Of a stretch of 60,575 nucleotides of DNA, positions 52,362 to 60,575 are shown piece after piece (the stretch's first letter is position 1; each line of letters starts with the position of its first letter). Source of the DNA: Neisseria sp. (GTDB taxonomy: Bacteria; Pseudomonadota; Gammaproteobacteria; Burkholderiales; Neisseriaceae); the NCBI GenBank assembly GCA_030528455.1, contig JAUMYW010000011.1, positions 1 through 60,575 of the forward strand, in the 5' to 3' direction. Position numbers and translations under genes: made by a program. The notes below the pieces were generated by a model. It was not told the origin of the DNA and made no database searches. It worked only from the letters and a program-made list of their open reading frames with translations.

Positions 52362-53006
52362 TTAGCCCGAATTGAGATGATACCGGCTGCCCTGCATATG
52401 GCTGATGGCGCGGAGCAGTATTTCAAAATGGTCGTCGTTACCGGCAAAATCCATATCATCGGCATCAGCGATCAGAAGCGGCGAATTCTGATAAAGATGG
52501 AAAAAGCGGCGGTATTCTTCATTGATTTGTTCCAGATAGCCTTTTGGGAAAAGGCAGAAGCTGCTGTCCTGTTTGGCCTGCAGACGGCGGACGGCACACG
52601 CGTCCGATGTTTGCAGATAAACCACCAAATCGGGAACGGGTATTTCGGGCATCACTTTGTGCTTAATCTGCCAAAACAACGCCTGTTCGTTGGCAGGTTC
52701 GTTACCGTGCAGCAGAACAGGAGCGAAAATCCGATCTTTTTCCAACAGGAAATCAGCCACTACCCGCCCTTCGGGCCGATTTTCTTCAAAGTTGATAATA
52801 TTGACAGCTTCGGCACGACGCATCAGAAAATACAGTTCGGCCGCCAGCCCATGTGCCGCCGGATTGAGATAGAGTTTTTCCAGAAACGGGTTGCGCTCCG
52901 GGCTTTCGGTTAAATACAGCGCGTTGAAATATTCGGCCAAACGGCGTGCCAGCTCGCTTTTGCCGCTGCCGATGGCACCTTCCACTACAATATATCTGTA
53001 ATCCAT
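52362..53006 (-). CDS. Deoxynucleoside kinase family protein
   Basis: 214 residues. P-loop VVEGAIGSGKSELARRL near the N-terminus, ESPERNPFLEKLY after it, a helical middle, the LID-like segment VYLQTSDACAVRRLQAK, and the C-terminal FHLYQNSPLLIADADDMDF typical of bacterial dGK/dAK-type kinases. They phosphorylate deoxynucleosides for salvage; the specificity is not visible. Gaps of 24 nt to folK and 78 nt to panB suggest one transcript with the pan genes. Confidence 0.87.
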   Translation of the reverse strand: MDYRYIVVEGAIGSGKSELARRLAEYFNALYLTESPERNPFLEKLYLNPAAHGLAAELYFLMRRAEAVNIINFEENRPEGRVVADFLLEKDRIFAPVLLHGNEPANEQALFWQIKHKVMPEIPVPDLVVYLQTSDACAVRRLQAKQDSSFCLFPKGYLEQINEEYRRFFHLYQNSPLLIADADDMDFAGNDDHFEILLRAISHMQGSRYHLNSG

Positions 53007-53030
53007 AATCTTCCCTGTCTGCACCGTTTT

Positions 53031-53519
53031 TCAGACGGCCTCGAAAATGCGGATACCGTCCTCCCCCAAAGCCGCTGCCGACTCGGCCGCCGTGCCGTGC
53101 CTGCCGATCGCGTAATGCGGAGCGATTTCGGCCAAAGGCAAGAGAACAAAACTGCGTTCGTGCGCGCGGGGGTGCGGCAGCACGAGCCTCTCGTCTTCAT
53201 ACGTTTCGCCGGAGAAGTCGACGATGTCCAAATCCAGCGTACGCGGCGCGTTGCGGAAACTGCGTTTGCGGCCGAATGCGTTTTCCACTTCCTGCAAACG
53301 GTTCAGCAATTCCAACGCTGGCAATTGCGTTTCCACCATGCAGACGGCATTGATAAAGTCCGGTTGGTCGGTATAGCCGACCGGCTCACTCAAATACAGC
53401 GAGGAAACCGCTGTCAGCTCTGTTTGCGGCAGCCTGTCGATTGCCGCCAAAGCCGCCCGCACCTGCTCGGCGGGGTTTTCCAAATTGCTGCCCAAAGCAA
53501 TAATCGCGGTTTTGCTCAT
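53031..53519 (-). CDS. folK: 2-amino-4-hydroxy-6-hydroxymethyldihydropteridine pyrophosphokinase
   Basis: 162 residues. It activates the pterin for folate synthesis. Signatures: IALGSNLENPAEQVRAAL at the start, SEPVGYTDQPDFINAVC and FRNAPRTLDLDIVDF with the two metal-binding aspartates, then LPHPRAHERSFVLLPLAE. It lies between pcnB and the deoxynucleoside kinase gene, an order common in proteobacteria. The folate link suits panB, which uses a folate cofactor. Confidence 0.97.
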   Translation of the reverse strand: MSKTAIIALGSNLENPAEQVRAALAAIDRLPQTELTAVSSLYLSEPVGYTDQPDFINAVCMVETQLPALELLNRLQEVENAFGRKRSFRNAPRTLDLDIVDFSGETYEDERLVLPHPRAHERSFVLLPLAEIAPHYAIGRHGTAAESAAALGEDGIRIFEAV

Positions 53520-53559
53520 AAAAACTTCCTAACCATCTTTCCCTATGCCGTATGCCTAC

Positions 53560-54912
53560 TTATTCTGAGGCTGCTTTCGTTTTTTTCCTGCGCGGTTTGC
53601 GGCGGCGTTTGCGTCTGCCTCCTTCTTCTTCCCCTGCAGACGGCATCTGCATTTGTTTGGCAGTCATTTCCGCACGTACATCATCATCGGCGTGCTGGAA
53701 CTGTGTCCACCAGTCGGCCAGTTCCTGAGGGATTTCGCCCAACTGCGCGCGCAAAACCAAGAAATCGTATGCGGCACGGAAACGCGGCTGCGCCAGCAGT
53801 CGATAAGGCCGTGCGCCGCGCCGGTTGGCAAACTGCGGCTGTAACACCCAGATTTCGCGCATAGTTGCGGCAAATTTCTGCGGCACACCCCAGCCCTGCT
53901 CCATTTCGTCGCGCATTCTGCCGATGGCTTCGTTCAGCGCGGGGGCGGCTTTCATGCCCTTGCCCAAAGCCCGCTGCCAACGTGCTTCCAACTCCGGCCA
54001 CAGCACCGCCGCCAGAACAAATCCGACCGACACCGATTTGTCCTGCCGCAAACGTTCGTCCGTATTTTTCAATGCGAAGGCGGCCATATTTCTGCCGCCG
54101 CCGTGCGAAGCCGCCTGCAAAGCATCGAGCAGCGGATGGATGCGCGTATCAATGCCCAGTTCGGCGAATTTGTCCAGACAGCGGCGGGCGTAGCCGGAAA
54201 ACACCAGCTTCATGATTTCGTCAAACAAACGCGCCACCGGCTCGCTTTTCAGGCGGCCTGCGTGTTCTGCCACCGGCCCGGCAGTGCGCGCTTCCACGGT
54301 AAAACCGAGTTTGCCCGACAAACGCACGGCACGCAGAATCCGCACTGGATCTTCCTGATAGCGTTCTGCCGCATCGCCGATCATCATCAGCTCGCGCCGT
54401 TTCACTGCTTCCGCTCCGCCATGGAAATCTATGATTTCCCTGCGTATCGGGTCGAAATACAACGCATTGCAGGTAAAATCGCGGCGCTGCGCGTCTTCTT
54501 CCATCGTGCCGTAAGTATTGTCGGACATAATCCGTCCGTCCTCATTCTGCCGCACAGAGCCGCCAGCTCCCCGAAAAGTCGTTACCTCGATTAGCTCGGG
54601 GCCGACCATCACATGAACAATTTTGAAACGGCGGCCGATAATGCGGCTGCGGCGGAACAGGCCGCGCACTTCCTCGGGCGTGGCATCGGTAGCCACGTCA
54701 AAATCTTTCGGTTCGATGCCCAAAAGCAAATCGCGCACCGCTCCGCCGACCACATAAGCCTGGTAGCCGGCCTTCTGCAAACGCGCCACCACCTGTTCCG
54801 CCGCATAACTGACGGAAGACTCGTCCAAACCGTGCTCCTCATAAGGCAAGACGGTTTTGACCGCCGCCGTTTTCTTACGGGCGGACACTTTCTGCCATAA
54901 TTTTTTCAGCAT
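53560..54912 (-). CDS. pcnB: Poly(A) polymerase I
   Basis: 450 residues. It adds 3' poly(A) tails that promote RNA decay. Class II nucleotidyltransferase head YVVGGAVRDLLLG and DFDVATDATPEEV (catalytic Asp pair), RRDFTCNALYFDP with the third Asp, and the RNA-binding helical domain with EDPVRILRAVRLSGKLGF. A highly basic tail (KRRRKPRRKKTKA) marks it as PcnB and not a CCA-adding enzyme. It is the first gene of the pcnB-folK-dNK-pan block. Confidence 0.93.
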   Translation of the reverse strand: MLKKLWQKVSARKKTAAVKTVLPYEEHGLDESSVSYAAEQVVARLQKAGYQAYVVGGAVRDLLLGIEPKDFDVATDATPEEVRGLFRRSRIIGRRFKIVHVMVGPELIEVTTFRGAGGSVRQNEDGRIMSDNTYGTMEEDAQRRDFTCNALYFDPIRREIIDFHGGAEAVKRRELMMIGDAAERYQEDPVRILRAVRLSGKLGFTVEARTAGPVAEHAGRLKSEPVARLFDEIMKLVFSGYARRCLDKFAELGIDTRIHPLLDALQAASHGGGRNMAAFALKNTDERLRQDKSVSVGFVLAAVLWPELEARWQRALGKGMKAAPALNEAIGRMRDEMEQGWGVPQKFAATMREIWVLQPQFANRRGARPYRLLAQPRFRAAYDFLVLRAQLGEIPQELADWWTQFQHADDDVRAEMTAKQMQMPSAGEEEGGRRKRRRKPRRKKTKAASE

Positions 54913-55208
54913 AACTTCCTAAAAAACATACGGCGGCAAGCCGCCCGAAACAGACGATTTGAAACCTTTGCGCGGCCAACTGCACGAAGCTGTTTGCCCT
55001 GCAAAGGTTTCAGACGGACTGCCGCCGTTTGTCAAAATAAAAACACGCTATTATAAGGCAAATGCTCCTCCCGGACAAAAAACCGGCCTGATGCCGTCTG
55101 CAAGTACGATACCGCCGATTTTTTGCAAAAGATACAATCGTTTTCCCCGACAGTTTGGGCTATAATTGCAAAGTTTGCACAGAATCTCTGTTTAACAAAG
55201 GAAAAAAT

Positions 55209-55394
55209 ATGTACCACTACCAATCGGAAGCCACTCAATTTTTAAACGATTATCTGGAACAACACCCGCAAGAAGCCGAACAACGCTTAAAAAACCGCGA
55301 TTTGCTGTGGCAGGCAAAAGTCAGTGCTGCCGAACAAAAGGCCTACGATGCCGCCAAACTGCCGAAAAAACCGTATGCCTACCAACCCGATTAA
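55209..55394 (+). CDS. DUF3460 family small protein
   Basis: 61 residues, acidic/basic helical: MYHYQSEATQFLNDYLEQHP opens it and PKKPYAYQPD closes it, which match the betaproteobacterial DUF3460 family of unknown role. AAAGGA lies upstream of ATG 55209; the frame to 55155 is not needed. A TATAAT at 55161-55166 may be its -10, but the -35 is poor. Confidence 0.82.
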   Translation: MYHYQSEATQFLNDYLEQHPQEAEQRLKNRDLLWQAKVSAAEQKAYDAAKLPKKPYAYQPD

Positions 55395-55542
55395 TGTGCA
55401 GCAGCAATCCTGCGGCTCGATTCCATAAGCTGCCGCGCAAAACTGACTGCCTATCTGCAGACGGCATGCCCTTACGGCATTTCCTGTTTGACCGATTCAA
55501 GCGCGCGGCCGATTTGCCGCGCCCTTTCCGTTTTCCGAAAAT

Positions 55543-56211
55543 ATGAGCCTGAACGCCACCGCCGTTACACCCGAACTGACCGACTATCTGCGCAGCATCA
55601 GCGAACCCGAACATCCCGTTCTCGCCGCCATCCGCACCCGTTCGCAATCACACCGAAAAGCAAAAATGGCAATTGCCCCCGAACAGGCTGCCCTGCTGAC
55701 CTGGCTGGCCCGTCTGACAAACGCGGAACACTATTTGGAAATCGGCGTCTTCACAGGCTACAGCAGCACCGCTATGGCACTCGCCCTGCCGGAACACGGC
55801 AAAATCACTGCCTGCGACATCAACGCCAGTTTTACGGAACAGGCACGGCTGGCATGGCAGGAAGCAGGTGTCGCACACAAAATCACCCTGCACCTGCAAC
55901 CGGCTCTCTTTACCCTGGACGAACTGCTTGCAGACGGCATGGCAGGCAGTTACGACATCGCCTTTATCGATGCCGACAAACCGCCTACTCCCGAATATTA
56001 CGAACGCTGCCTGCAATTGGTGCGCCCGGGCGGCATCATCGCCATAGACAACGTCCTGCTCGGCGGCCGCGTCATGCGGCAGCAGGCGGAAGACTCCCCG
56101 CCCAGCCTGCATATCCTGCAACAATTCAACGCCGCCCTGCCGCACGACGACAGAATTGTTCCGATTACCCTGCCTGTCGGCGACGGCCTGACGCTATTGC
56201 TCAAAAAGTAA
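55543..56211 (+). CDS. SAM-dependent O-methyltransferase (COMT-like)
   Basis: 222 residues. Catechol O-methyltransferase-like family: SAM motif YLEIGVFTGYSSTAMALAL, ITACDINASF for the ribose-binding acid, the metal-site region YDIAFIDADKPPTPEYYE and IAIDNVLLGGRV. In bacteria these methylate small phenolics or other hydroxyls; the substrate is unknown here. It stands before purE, with a 120-nt gap. Confidence 0.88.
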   Translation: MSLNATAVTPELTDYLRSISEPEHPVLAAIRTRSQSHRKAKMAIAPEQAALLTWLARLTNAEHYLEIGVFTGYSSTAMALALPEHGKITACDINASFTEQARLAWQEAGVAHKITLHLQPALFTLDELLADGMAGSYDIAFIDADKPPTPEYYERCLQLVRPGGIIAIDNVLLGGRVMRQQAEDSPPSLHILQQFNAALPHDDRIVPITLPVGDGLTLLLKK

Positions 56212-56331
56212 CCGGCAATCCGGCAGAGCCGCAAACCGCCTGCAACACACCGTTTTAAACCGGCCGGAAAAATCCGCACCTTGCAGTAAAACACTCCGGC
56301 ATTCCCACCGACCCCCGAAAAGGATAAACAC

Positions 56332-56820
56332 ATGGCCAAAATCGGCATCATCATGGGCAGCAACAGCGACTGGCCCGTTATGCAACACGCAGCAGAATTT
56401 CTGCAACAATTCGGCATCGAATACGAAGCACGCGTCGTTTCCGCCCACCGTACTCCCGATTTGATGTTCCAATACGCCGAAACCGCACGCGAACGCGGCA
56501 TTCAAGCCATCATCGCGGGTGCCGGCGGCGCGGCGCATCTTCCCGGCATGGTTGCCGCCAAAACCACCGTTCCCGTATTAGGCGTTCCCGTGCCGAGCAA
56601 ATACCTGCGTGGCGAAGACTCCCTGCTTTCCATCGTACAAATGCCCAAAGGCATACCGGTTGCCACTTTCGCCATCGGAGAAGCCGGAGCAGCCAACGCC
56701 GCCCTATTCGCCGTTTCCCTGCTCGCCAACCATGACGACGGACTGGCACAAAAACTGGCCGACTTCCGCCGCAAACAAGAACAGACCGTACTGGCAATGG
56801 AACTGCCCGCCCCTGAATAA
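56332..56820 (+). CDS. purE: N5-carboxyaminoimidazole ribonucleotide mutase
   Basis: 162 residues, class I PurE. Motifs: [30 protein letters not shown] (catalytic His), [19 protein letters not shown] and the C-terminal [19 protein letters not shown]. It shifts the carboxylate in purine synthesis and normally works with PurK, which is not in the window. AAGGA precedes ATG 56332. Confidence 0.97.
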   Translation: MAKIGIIMGSNSDWPVMQHAAEFLQQFGIEYEARVVSAHRTPDLMFQYAETARERGIQAIIAGAGGAAHLPGMVAAKTTVPVLGVPVPSKYLRGEDSLLSIVQMPKGIPVATFAIGEAGAANAALFAVSLLANHDDGLAQKLADFRRKQEQTVLAMELPAPE

Positions 56821-56831
56821 AACCTGAAATC

Positions 56832-56885
56832 ATGCCGTCTGCAGCCCGTACCGAACCGAAAGGCCCGGCTGCAGACGGCATTTTG
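56832..56885 (+). terminator. purE terminator, extended inverted DUS pair
   Basis: ATGCCGTCTGCAGCC (56832-56846) and its complement (56867-56881) pair over 15 bp with a 20-nt loop, followed by TTTT. It begins 11 nt after the purE stop. Confidence 0.78.
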
Positions 56886-56969
56886 CTATTCCAATCCGCC
56901 CGATAGCTTGCCGCACACAGCAAGCTGCCGCACAATACGCACCGATACCGTCATATCTAAGGAAAAGCC

Positions 56970-57749
56970 ATGCTCTTCGTACTTTCTCCCGCCAAAAACC
57001 TCAACGAAACAGACCCCTCACCGGTTTCCGAATACAGCCAGCCCGAACTGCTCGACCAAGCCGAAATCCTGATGCAGGAAGTCCGCCGTCTCGCACCGCA
57101 CGAAATCGCCGAACTGATGCACGTTTCCGACAAAATCGCCCTGCTCAACGCCGAACGCAACGCCGCCTGGCACACCCCCTTCACCCCCGACAACGCCAAA
57201 CAGGCCGTCTTCATGTTCAACGGCGACGTATACGGAGGCCTCGATGCCGCCAATCTTTCAGACGGTCAAATCCAATGGCTGAACCATCACGTCCGCCTGC
57301 TCTCAGGTCTTTACGGCCTGCTCAAACCGCTTGATCTGATGCAGCCCTACCGCCTAGAAATGGGCACACCCTTCGCCAACACGCGCGGCAAAAATCTCTA
57401 CGAATTCTGGGGAAGCCGCATCACCGATCTCCTTAACACAACCCTCCAAACCCGAAACAGCCGCACACTCATCAACCTCGCCTCACAGGAATACTTCAAA
57501 TCGGTACAGACGGCCAAACTCCATGCCGACATCATTACCCCCGTCTTCAAAGATGCCAAAAACGGGCAATACAAAATCATCAGTTTCTACGCCAAACGCG
57601 CCCGAGGGCTGATGGTCCGCTATGCCGCCGAACACAACATCACAGAAGCCGGACAGCTCAAATCTTTCGACTACGAAGGCTACCGTTACAATGAAGCCGC
57701 CTCCAACGCAAACGAATGGGTATTTTTGCGCGAAGAACAAACAAAATAA
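56970..57749 (+). CDS. yaaA: Peroxide stress protein YaaA
   Basis: 259 residues. Starts [17 protein letters not shown] as in the DUF328/YaaA family; further motifs are [20 protein letters not shown]-like residues near 65-85, [20 protein letters not shown] and [17 protein letters not shown]. In E. coli YaaA limits intracellular free iron during peroxide stress; the proteins have a DNA-binding fold. AAGGA lies 7 nt upstream of ATG 56970. Confidence 0.95.
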   Translation: MLFVLSPAKNLNETDPSPVSEYSQPELLDQAEILMQEVRRLAPHEIAELMHVSDKIALLNAERNAAWHTPFTPDNAKQAVFMFNGDVYGGLDAANLSDGQIQWLNHHVRLLSGLYGLLKPLDLMQPYRLEMGTPFANTRGKNLYEFWGSRITDLLNTTLQTRNSRTLINLASQEYFKSVQTAKLHADIITPVFKDAKNGQYKIISFYAKRARGLMVRYAAEHNITEAGQLKSFDYEGYRYNEAASNANEWVFLREEQTK

Positions 57750-57783
57750 AAACAAATACTAAACAAAAACAATTCCAAAACAC

Positions 57784-57813
57784 TTGGCAAAATCCCTATT
57801 TTTGCTTTATGAT
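57784..57813 (+). promoter_or_regulatory. Promoter of the tRNA-Ser pair
   Basis: TTGGCA (57784-57789), 18-nt spacer, TATGAT (57808-57813). Transcription would start near 57820, about 11 nt before the first tRNA. Confidence 0.65.
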
Positions 57814-57830
57814 ACGCTCTTTCAAGAAAC

Positions 57831-57921
<91 letters not shown>

Positions 57922-57942
57922 ATCTTGAAACACAATAAAACC

Positions 57943-58033
<91 letters not shown>

Positions 58034-58129
58034 GTTATGCTTTGCAATGTTTTTCAAAACAAAAAAATGAAATGACAATGGTTTAGGGATTTTTAATATT
58101 TTTCAAGCCGTTTCAACGTGTTTCATTTT

Positions 58130-58169
58130 TTTACGGTATGTTATTTGGTATCTCATCTAATACCGTAAA
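58130..58169. repeat. Inverted repeat upstream of the integrase remnant
   Basis: TTTACGGTA (58130-58138) and TACCGTAAA (58161-58169) are perfect 9-nt inverted repeats, just before the integrase start at 58174. Such a repeat could be an integrase or excisionase binding site, or an operator. Confidence 0.55.
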
Positions 58170-58173
58170 CACC

Positions 58174-58264
58174 ATGCCCAAAATCGTCAACCCTTACCGC
58201 TACACAAATCAAATCCGCCAAGCCCGCCGATAAATTATACAAACTGCCCGACGGCGATTGCTGA
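58174..58264 (+). pseudogene. int: 5' fragment of a phage tyrosine integrase, frameshifted and truncated
   Basis: ATG 58174 reads MPKIVNP, then a two-base loss or equivalent shift leads into LTATQIKSAKPADKLYKL in another frame, then PDGD and a stop at 58264. This is the typical N-terminus of P4-type tRNA-targeted integrases (MPKxVxPLTxTQIKxAKPxDKxYKLxDG). The rest of the gene is gone; it runs into an oppositely oriented capsid fragment. It begins 140 nt after the second tRNA-Ser, the usual place for such an integrase. Confidence 0.78.
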
Positions 58265-58688
58265 CCATTTCCGCCACCGTAAACACACCTTTCAGAGAAG
58301 AAAGCAGGATGCGCTGCATCTCGCGGTTCCAATATTCGGAAGTCAGGTCGGTAACGGCGTTCAAAGGGTCGTCGCCCGACAAGGCCTGCGCCAGGTCGTT
58401 CGCCCCCCACGCCTTGCCGCGCGCGTGCAGCACGGCAATATCGGAGGCCGCCCGGATATTGTTCACCGTCAGGCTTTTCGAATCGCTCAAAACCTCGCTT
58501 GTGCCGGTCAGATCTTTCCAAAACGGCATATTGATCAAAGTGCCGCCGCGCTGCGCCAAAAGCTGCGCCTCGGGCAGTTCCGAAATAATCCCGCTGGAAA
58601 ACAGCGCGGATTTCTCTTTCGTGCGGCTGATGCTGTATCGGGTAAACACCTCCGGCACGATAATGTCGGCAATTTTGGTTGATGCCAT
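58209..58688 (-). pseudogene. Truncated phage major capsid protein
   Basis: The frame encodes 159 residues starting MASTKIADIIVPEVFTRY, with GAGTAA-type spacing after AAGGAG. The sequence (SALFSSGIISELPEAQLLAQ, INMPFWKDLTGTSEVLSDSK, WGANDLAQALSGDDP) fits phage coat proteins that normally exceed 300 residues. After about residue 143 (SSLKGVFTVAEMVSN) the sequence turns into RRRAVCIIYRRAWRI, which is just the antisense of the integrase fragment. The gene is therefore cut at about 58255. Confidence 0.78.
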
Positions 58689-58702
58689 AATTTACTCCTT
58701 TC

Positions 58703-59506
58703 CTAATCGATTCCGATACCCGCCTGCGCCGCCAGAGAGCGTGCCAGTGCGGGGTTTTCGCGGTACATGCGGCCCTGCTCGGTCATATTCCACGTTTCCT
58801 TGCTCCACGGGTTTTTGACCCCGTTCTGACGGACGACACCCGTTGCACCCGCCCCTTGGGGCGCGGGGAACCAGTGCGGCACCGCCTCTTTCATGCCCTC
58901 GAACCACTCTTTGAGCGTCAAAGGGCTGCCGTCTTTGCCGAACACGCCGTCTTTGGCCGCCGCTTCGCCGTCGTCCGACAGCACGAATGCCGTCTGCGCC
59001 CGTGCCAACGCGTCCTCAAACGCCGTCTTGTGGATACCGGCCTCCACGCCCGCCGCACGAACCGCATCGCCCAACACGCGGGCGGTAAACCTGTCGGCAC
59101 GCGCCTCGGCCGCCGCCGCCGCTTCCTGCAGCCTGGCGATTTCCTTGTCGTGCGCCGCCTTCATACGCTCCGTGCGCTTGGCCAGCACCTCGTCCACCTT
59201 GCCCTCGGCAATCAGTTTGGCTTCTTCGTTGTCGGCAAAATTCTTCAAAATCGCGCGAACCGCTTCGGGGTCGATACCGTCGAACTGCGCCAACTGCTCC
59301 TTGAGCTTTTTGTTGTCGCCGATAACTTCGCCGTTTTTGGCTTTCAGGCCGGCCACTTGTTCGTCGACGGCCTTTCTGACCGCCACGTCCAACTCCGCCT
59401 GCGAATAGGTTTTAGGCGCGTTGCCCGCCCCTTCGTCGCCTCCCTCGCCCGCCGCATTGCGGTAAAGCCGTCCGAACGCGTTTTTGCCGAATCCTTGTGC
59501 AAACAT
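58703..59506 (-). CDS. Phage scaffolding protein
   Basis: 267 residues. A Gly/Asn-rich N-terminus is followed by a long charged coiled coil (about 35-155: AELDVAVRKAVDEQVAGLKA onward). The C-terminal region contains WFPAPQGAGATGV and PWSKETWNMTEQGRMYREN. Position directly before the capsid gene (14 nt) and this architecture match capsid scaffolds. ATG 59506 has AGGAG upstream; the frame to 59572 runs through a terminator and is not supported. It appears intact. Confidence 0.8.
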   Translation of the reverse strand: MFAQGFGKNAFGRLYRNAAGEGGDEGAGNAPKTYSQAELDVAVRKAVDEQVAGLKAKNGEVIGDNKKLKEQLAQFDGIDPEAVRAILKNFADNEEAKLIAEGKVDEVLAKRTERMKAAHDKEIARLQEAAAAAEARADRFTARVLGDAVRAAGVEAGIHKTAFEDALARAQTAFVLSDDGEAAAKDGVFGKDGSPLTLKEWFEGMKEAVPHWFPAPQGAGATGVVRQNGVKNPWSKETWNMTEQGRMYRENPALARSLAAQAGIGID

Positions 59507-59531
59507 CTGTCTGTCTCCTGGAAACAAAAAA

Positions 59532-59608
59532 TAAAAAAAACGGGCTTTGCCCGCTGTAAAAAAAGCCCGCAAAATGCGGGCGTGAAAAAACCGCCTGCTT
59601 GGCAGACG
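59532..59608 (-). terminator. Stack of three terminator hairpins
   Basis: On the minus strand, in order of transcription: CCGTCTGC/GCAGGCGG (59591-59608, one U-G pair) then TTTTTT; GCCCGCATTTTGCGGGC (59565-59581) then TTTTTTT; CGGGCAAAGCCCG (59541-59553) then TTTTTTTT. They lie just after the immunity gene and before the scaffold gene. The outermost hairpin contains a one-mismatch uptake word. Confidence 0.88.
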
Positions 59609-59610
59609 GC

Positions 59611-59922
59611 CTACCGAATAATACCAAGCCTTTCCAGCTCGTCATACGCCTCTCCCGGTTCGGAAGCGACTAAGAAAAGTTTAACGGCCTGCAAAAGCCG
59701 GTGCTCGTCATATTCATAATCTTTCCTGATATGTCTCTGAGCAGTCGGGCAGTACAAGTCGGCCTGAATAAACAGGCTGGACGGTATTCTTGCCGATTTG
59801 AAACCTTCATGGGCAACACCCTTTAATTGATCATACAGATTGATATATTCATCCGCGAATTGGTCGGCAGAAATACTGCCCGCAACAAACTCATCAACCT
59901 TTTGCCTTAATGTCCTGCTCAT
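59611..59922 (-). CDS. Colicin D-type self-protective immunity protein
   Basis: 103 residues. The N-terminal helix pattern (RQKVDEFVAGSISADQFADEY) and the later SLFIQADLYCP and EYDEHRLLQAVKLFL resemble the colicin D immunity protein family (bacterial self-protective colicin-like immunity). It should bind and block the tRNase domain encoded just upstream. Its ATG (59922-59920) overlaps the stop of the toxin's restored frame (59921-59919) as ATGA. The gene itself is intact even though the toxin frame is broken. Confidence 0.75.
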   Translation of the reverse strand: MSRTLRQKVDEFVAGSISADQFADEYINLYDQLKGVAHEGFKSARIPSSLFIQADLYCPTAQRHIRKDYEYDEHRLLQAVKLFLVASEPGEAYDELERLGIIR

Positions 59923-60575
59923 AACAGAAAACCGCTTTCCAAATAATTTTTCAACTGTTCGCCCTCAGGAGAAAAAGCCGTTACAAATACATTTTCTTCG
60001 CTGAAAACAATGGCGATATTATCCTTGCCATTATAAAACACTTTGGATTTTTTTCGGGTTTCTGTATATACCGAACTGCTTAGTCGCAGAGTGGTTCAAA
60101 TGGCCGACCAGCGCATCGCGGTATGCCTGCCAATTTTCAAAGTTTGTCTGTCGGGTATTCAGCCCGAACACCGCCGCGTGTTTGAATTTATTTCTTAACT
60201 GACTTAATTCAAACATGGCTTCCGGCAAAGCCTTAGTTACAATTTTTACCGGCGGCATCGCATCAATGAAATCAGTCAGCGTACGCTGTTTGAACTGTCT
60301 GTCCAGCCGCAAATCGGCAAACTGTTTCGCACTTAAACCGCCTTCTCTGAACAACTGCCCCCACGATTTGCCAAGCACCTCATCTTGAAAGGCTTTATCC
60401 TGCATTGCCAGCCATTCGTAATAAGTGAGGCCTTCTGAAACCGTACCGTCTTTTGAAGCGCGTTTTCCTGCCGTTTCTTTACCTCGGTACGGTGCTTTTA
60501 AGACAACGGTAAACGATGTGCGGCAGTTGATGTGCACGGGCGGCACTTTGAACGCGAAATCGTGGCCGACAGGTT
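59919..60575 (-). pseudogene. MuF phage head protein with C-terminal colicin D-like tRNase domain; frameshifted, 5' end outside window
   Basis: The visible part starts inside a MuF/gp7-like head morphogenesis domain (GHDFAFKVPPVHINCRTSF). A linker of about 80 residues follows, then a domain resembling the colicin D nuclease: NKFKHAAVFGL (Lys and His like the catalytic pair), FENWQAYRDALVGHL, and KQFGIYRNP. The annotated-looking frame stops at 60031. In the next frame the domain continues (SKVFYNGKDNIAIVFSEENV, then PEGEQLKNYLESGFLL) to 59919. The switch coincides with an A7 run at 60048-60054; one A fewer restores the frame. Colicin D cleaves tRNA-Arg anticodon loops. The target here is inferred. 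Confidence 0.75.

Noticed and set aside
58153-58521. 122-codon minus-strand frame in the capsid region
   Set aside because: Out-of-frame shadow of the truncated capsid gene.
60031-60060. Programmed ribosomal frameshift at the A7 run in the toxin gene
   Set aside because: No downstream stimulator such as a stem or pseudoknot is evident; simple slippage or mutation explains it, so it is kept only as one option.

Overview
This window comes from a member of the Neisseriaceae, most likely a Neisseria. Protein content, operon order and the abundant 10-mer GCCGTCTGCA (a DNA uptake sequence, DUS) all point there. The dominant 10-mer ends in CA, not the AA of the meningococcal/gonococcal word GCCGTCTGAA. 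By eye I count about 70 copies of the CA form and about ten of the AA form, so this is probably a species with its own DUS dialect. The species cannot be named from the window.

Layout. 1-2932: the first 977 codons of a trimeric autotransporter adhesin (minus strand), with an ESPR signal peptide, a YadA-like head, a neck and a collagen-like Gly-X-Y tract of 108-bp repeats running off the left edge. 3270-7564: Cys-tRNA(Pro) deacylase homologue, a YoaB-type RidA protein, a 2TM protein and gyrA. 7565-8040: intergenic region with two perfect DnaA boxes. 8041-9844: earP-efp. 9932-10113: an FNR-controlled small-RNA candidate. 10154-13872: patA-patB-ape1 for peptidoglycan O-acetylation and de-O-acetylation. 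14257-24402: hom, rpe, a Spy-like protein, pyrG, purN, a DUF3108 protein, hup and lon. 24587-29545: lipB and lipA, separated by an AT-rich type II restriction-modification pair and an SDR gene. 29907-42191: apaH, an MFS exporter, putP, putA, ppiB, trxB, a lipoprotein and typA. 42593-47258: bfrA-bfrB, a Yej-type ABC transporter pair interrupted by a foreign-looking membrane protein gene, and a thioredoxin. 47357-54912: ubiC, an ABC-F protein and the block pcnB-folK-dNK-panB-panC-panD. 55209-57749: a DUF3460 protein, an O-methyltransferase, purE and yaaA.

The right end (57831-60575) carries two tandem tRNA-Ser(UGA) genes followed by a decayed prophage. An integrase 5' fragment is fused to the middle of a capsid gene. 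Beyond it lie an intact scaffold gene, a stack of terminators, a colicin D-type immunity gene and the C-terminal part of a MuF head protein carrying a colicin D-like tRNase domain. The toxin frame is broken in an A7 run, and removing one A restores a frame ending exactly in an ATGA overlap with the immunity gene. This is the most striking system here.

The housekeeping genes are mostly small conserved operons. Many 3' ends carry inverted DUS pairs that look like terminators. The three segments that look foreign (restriction-modification, the gene inside the Yej pair, the prophage) have no exact DUS that I could find. Start codons were moved inward from the longest frame wherever a Shine-Dalgarno site and family alignment supported it.
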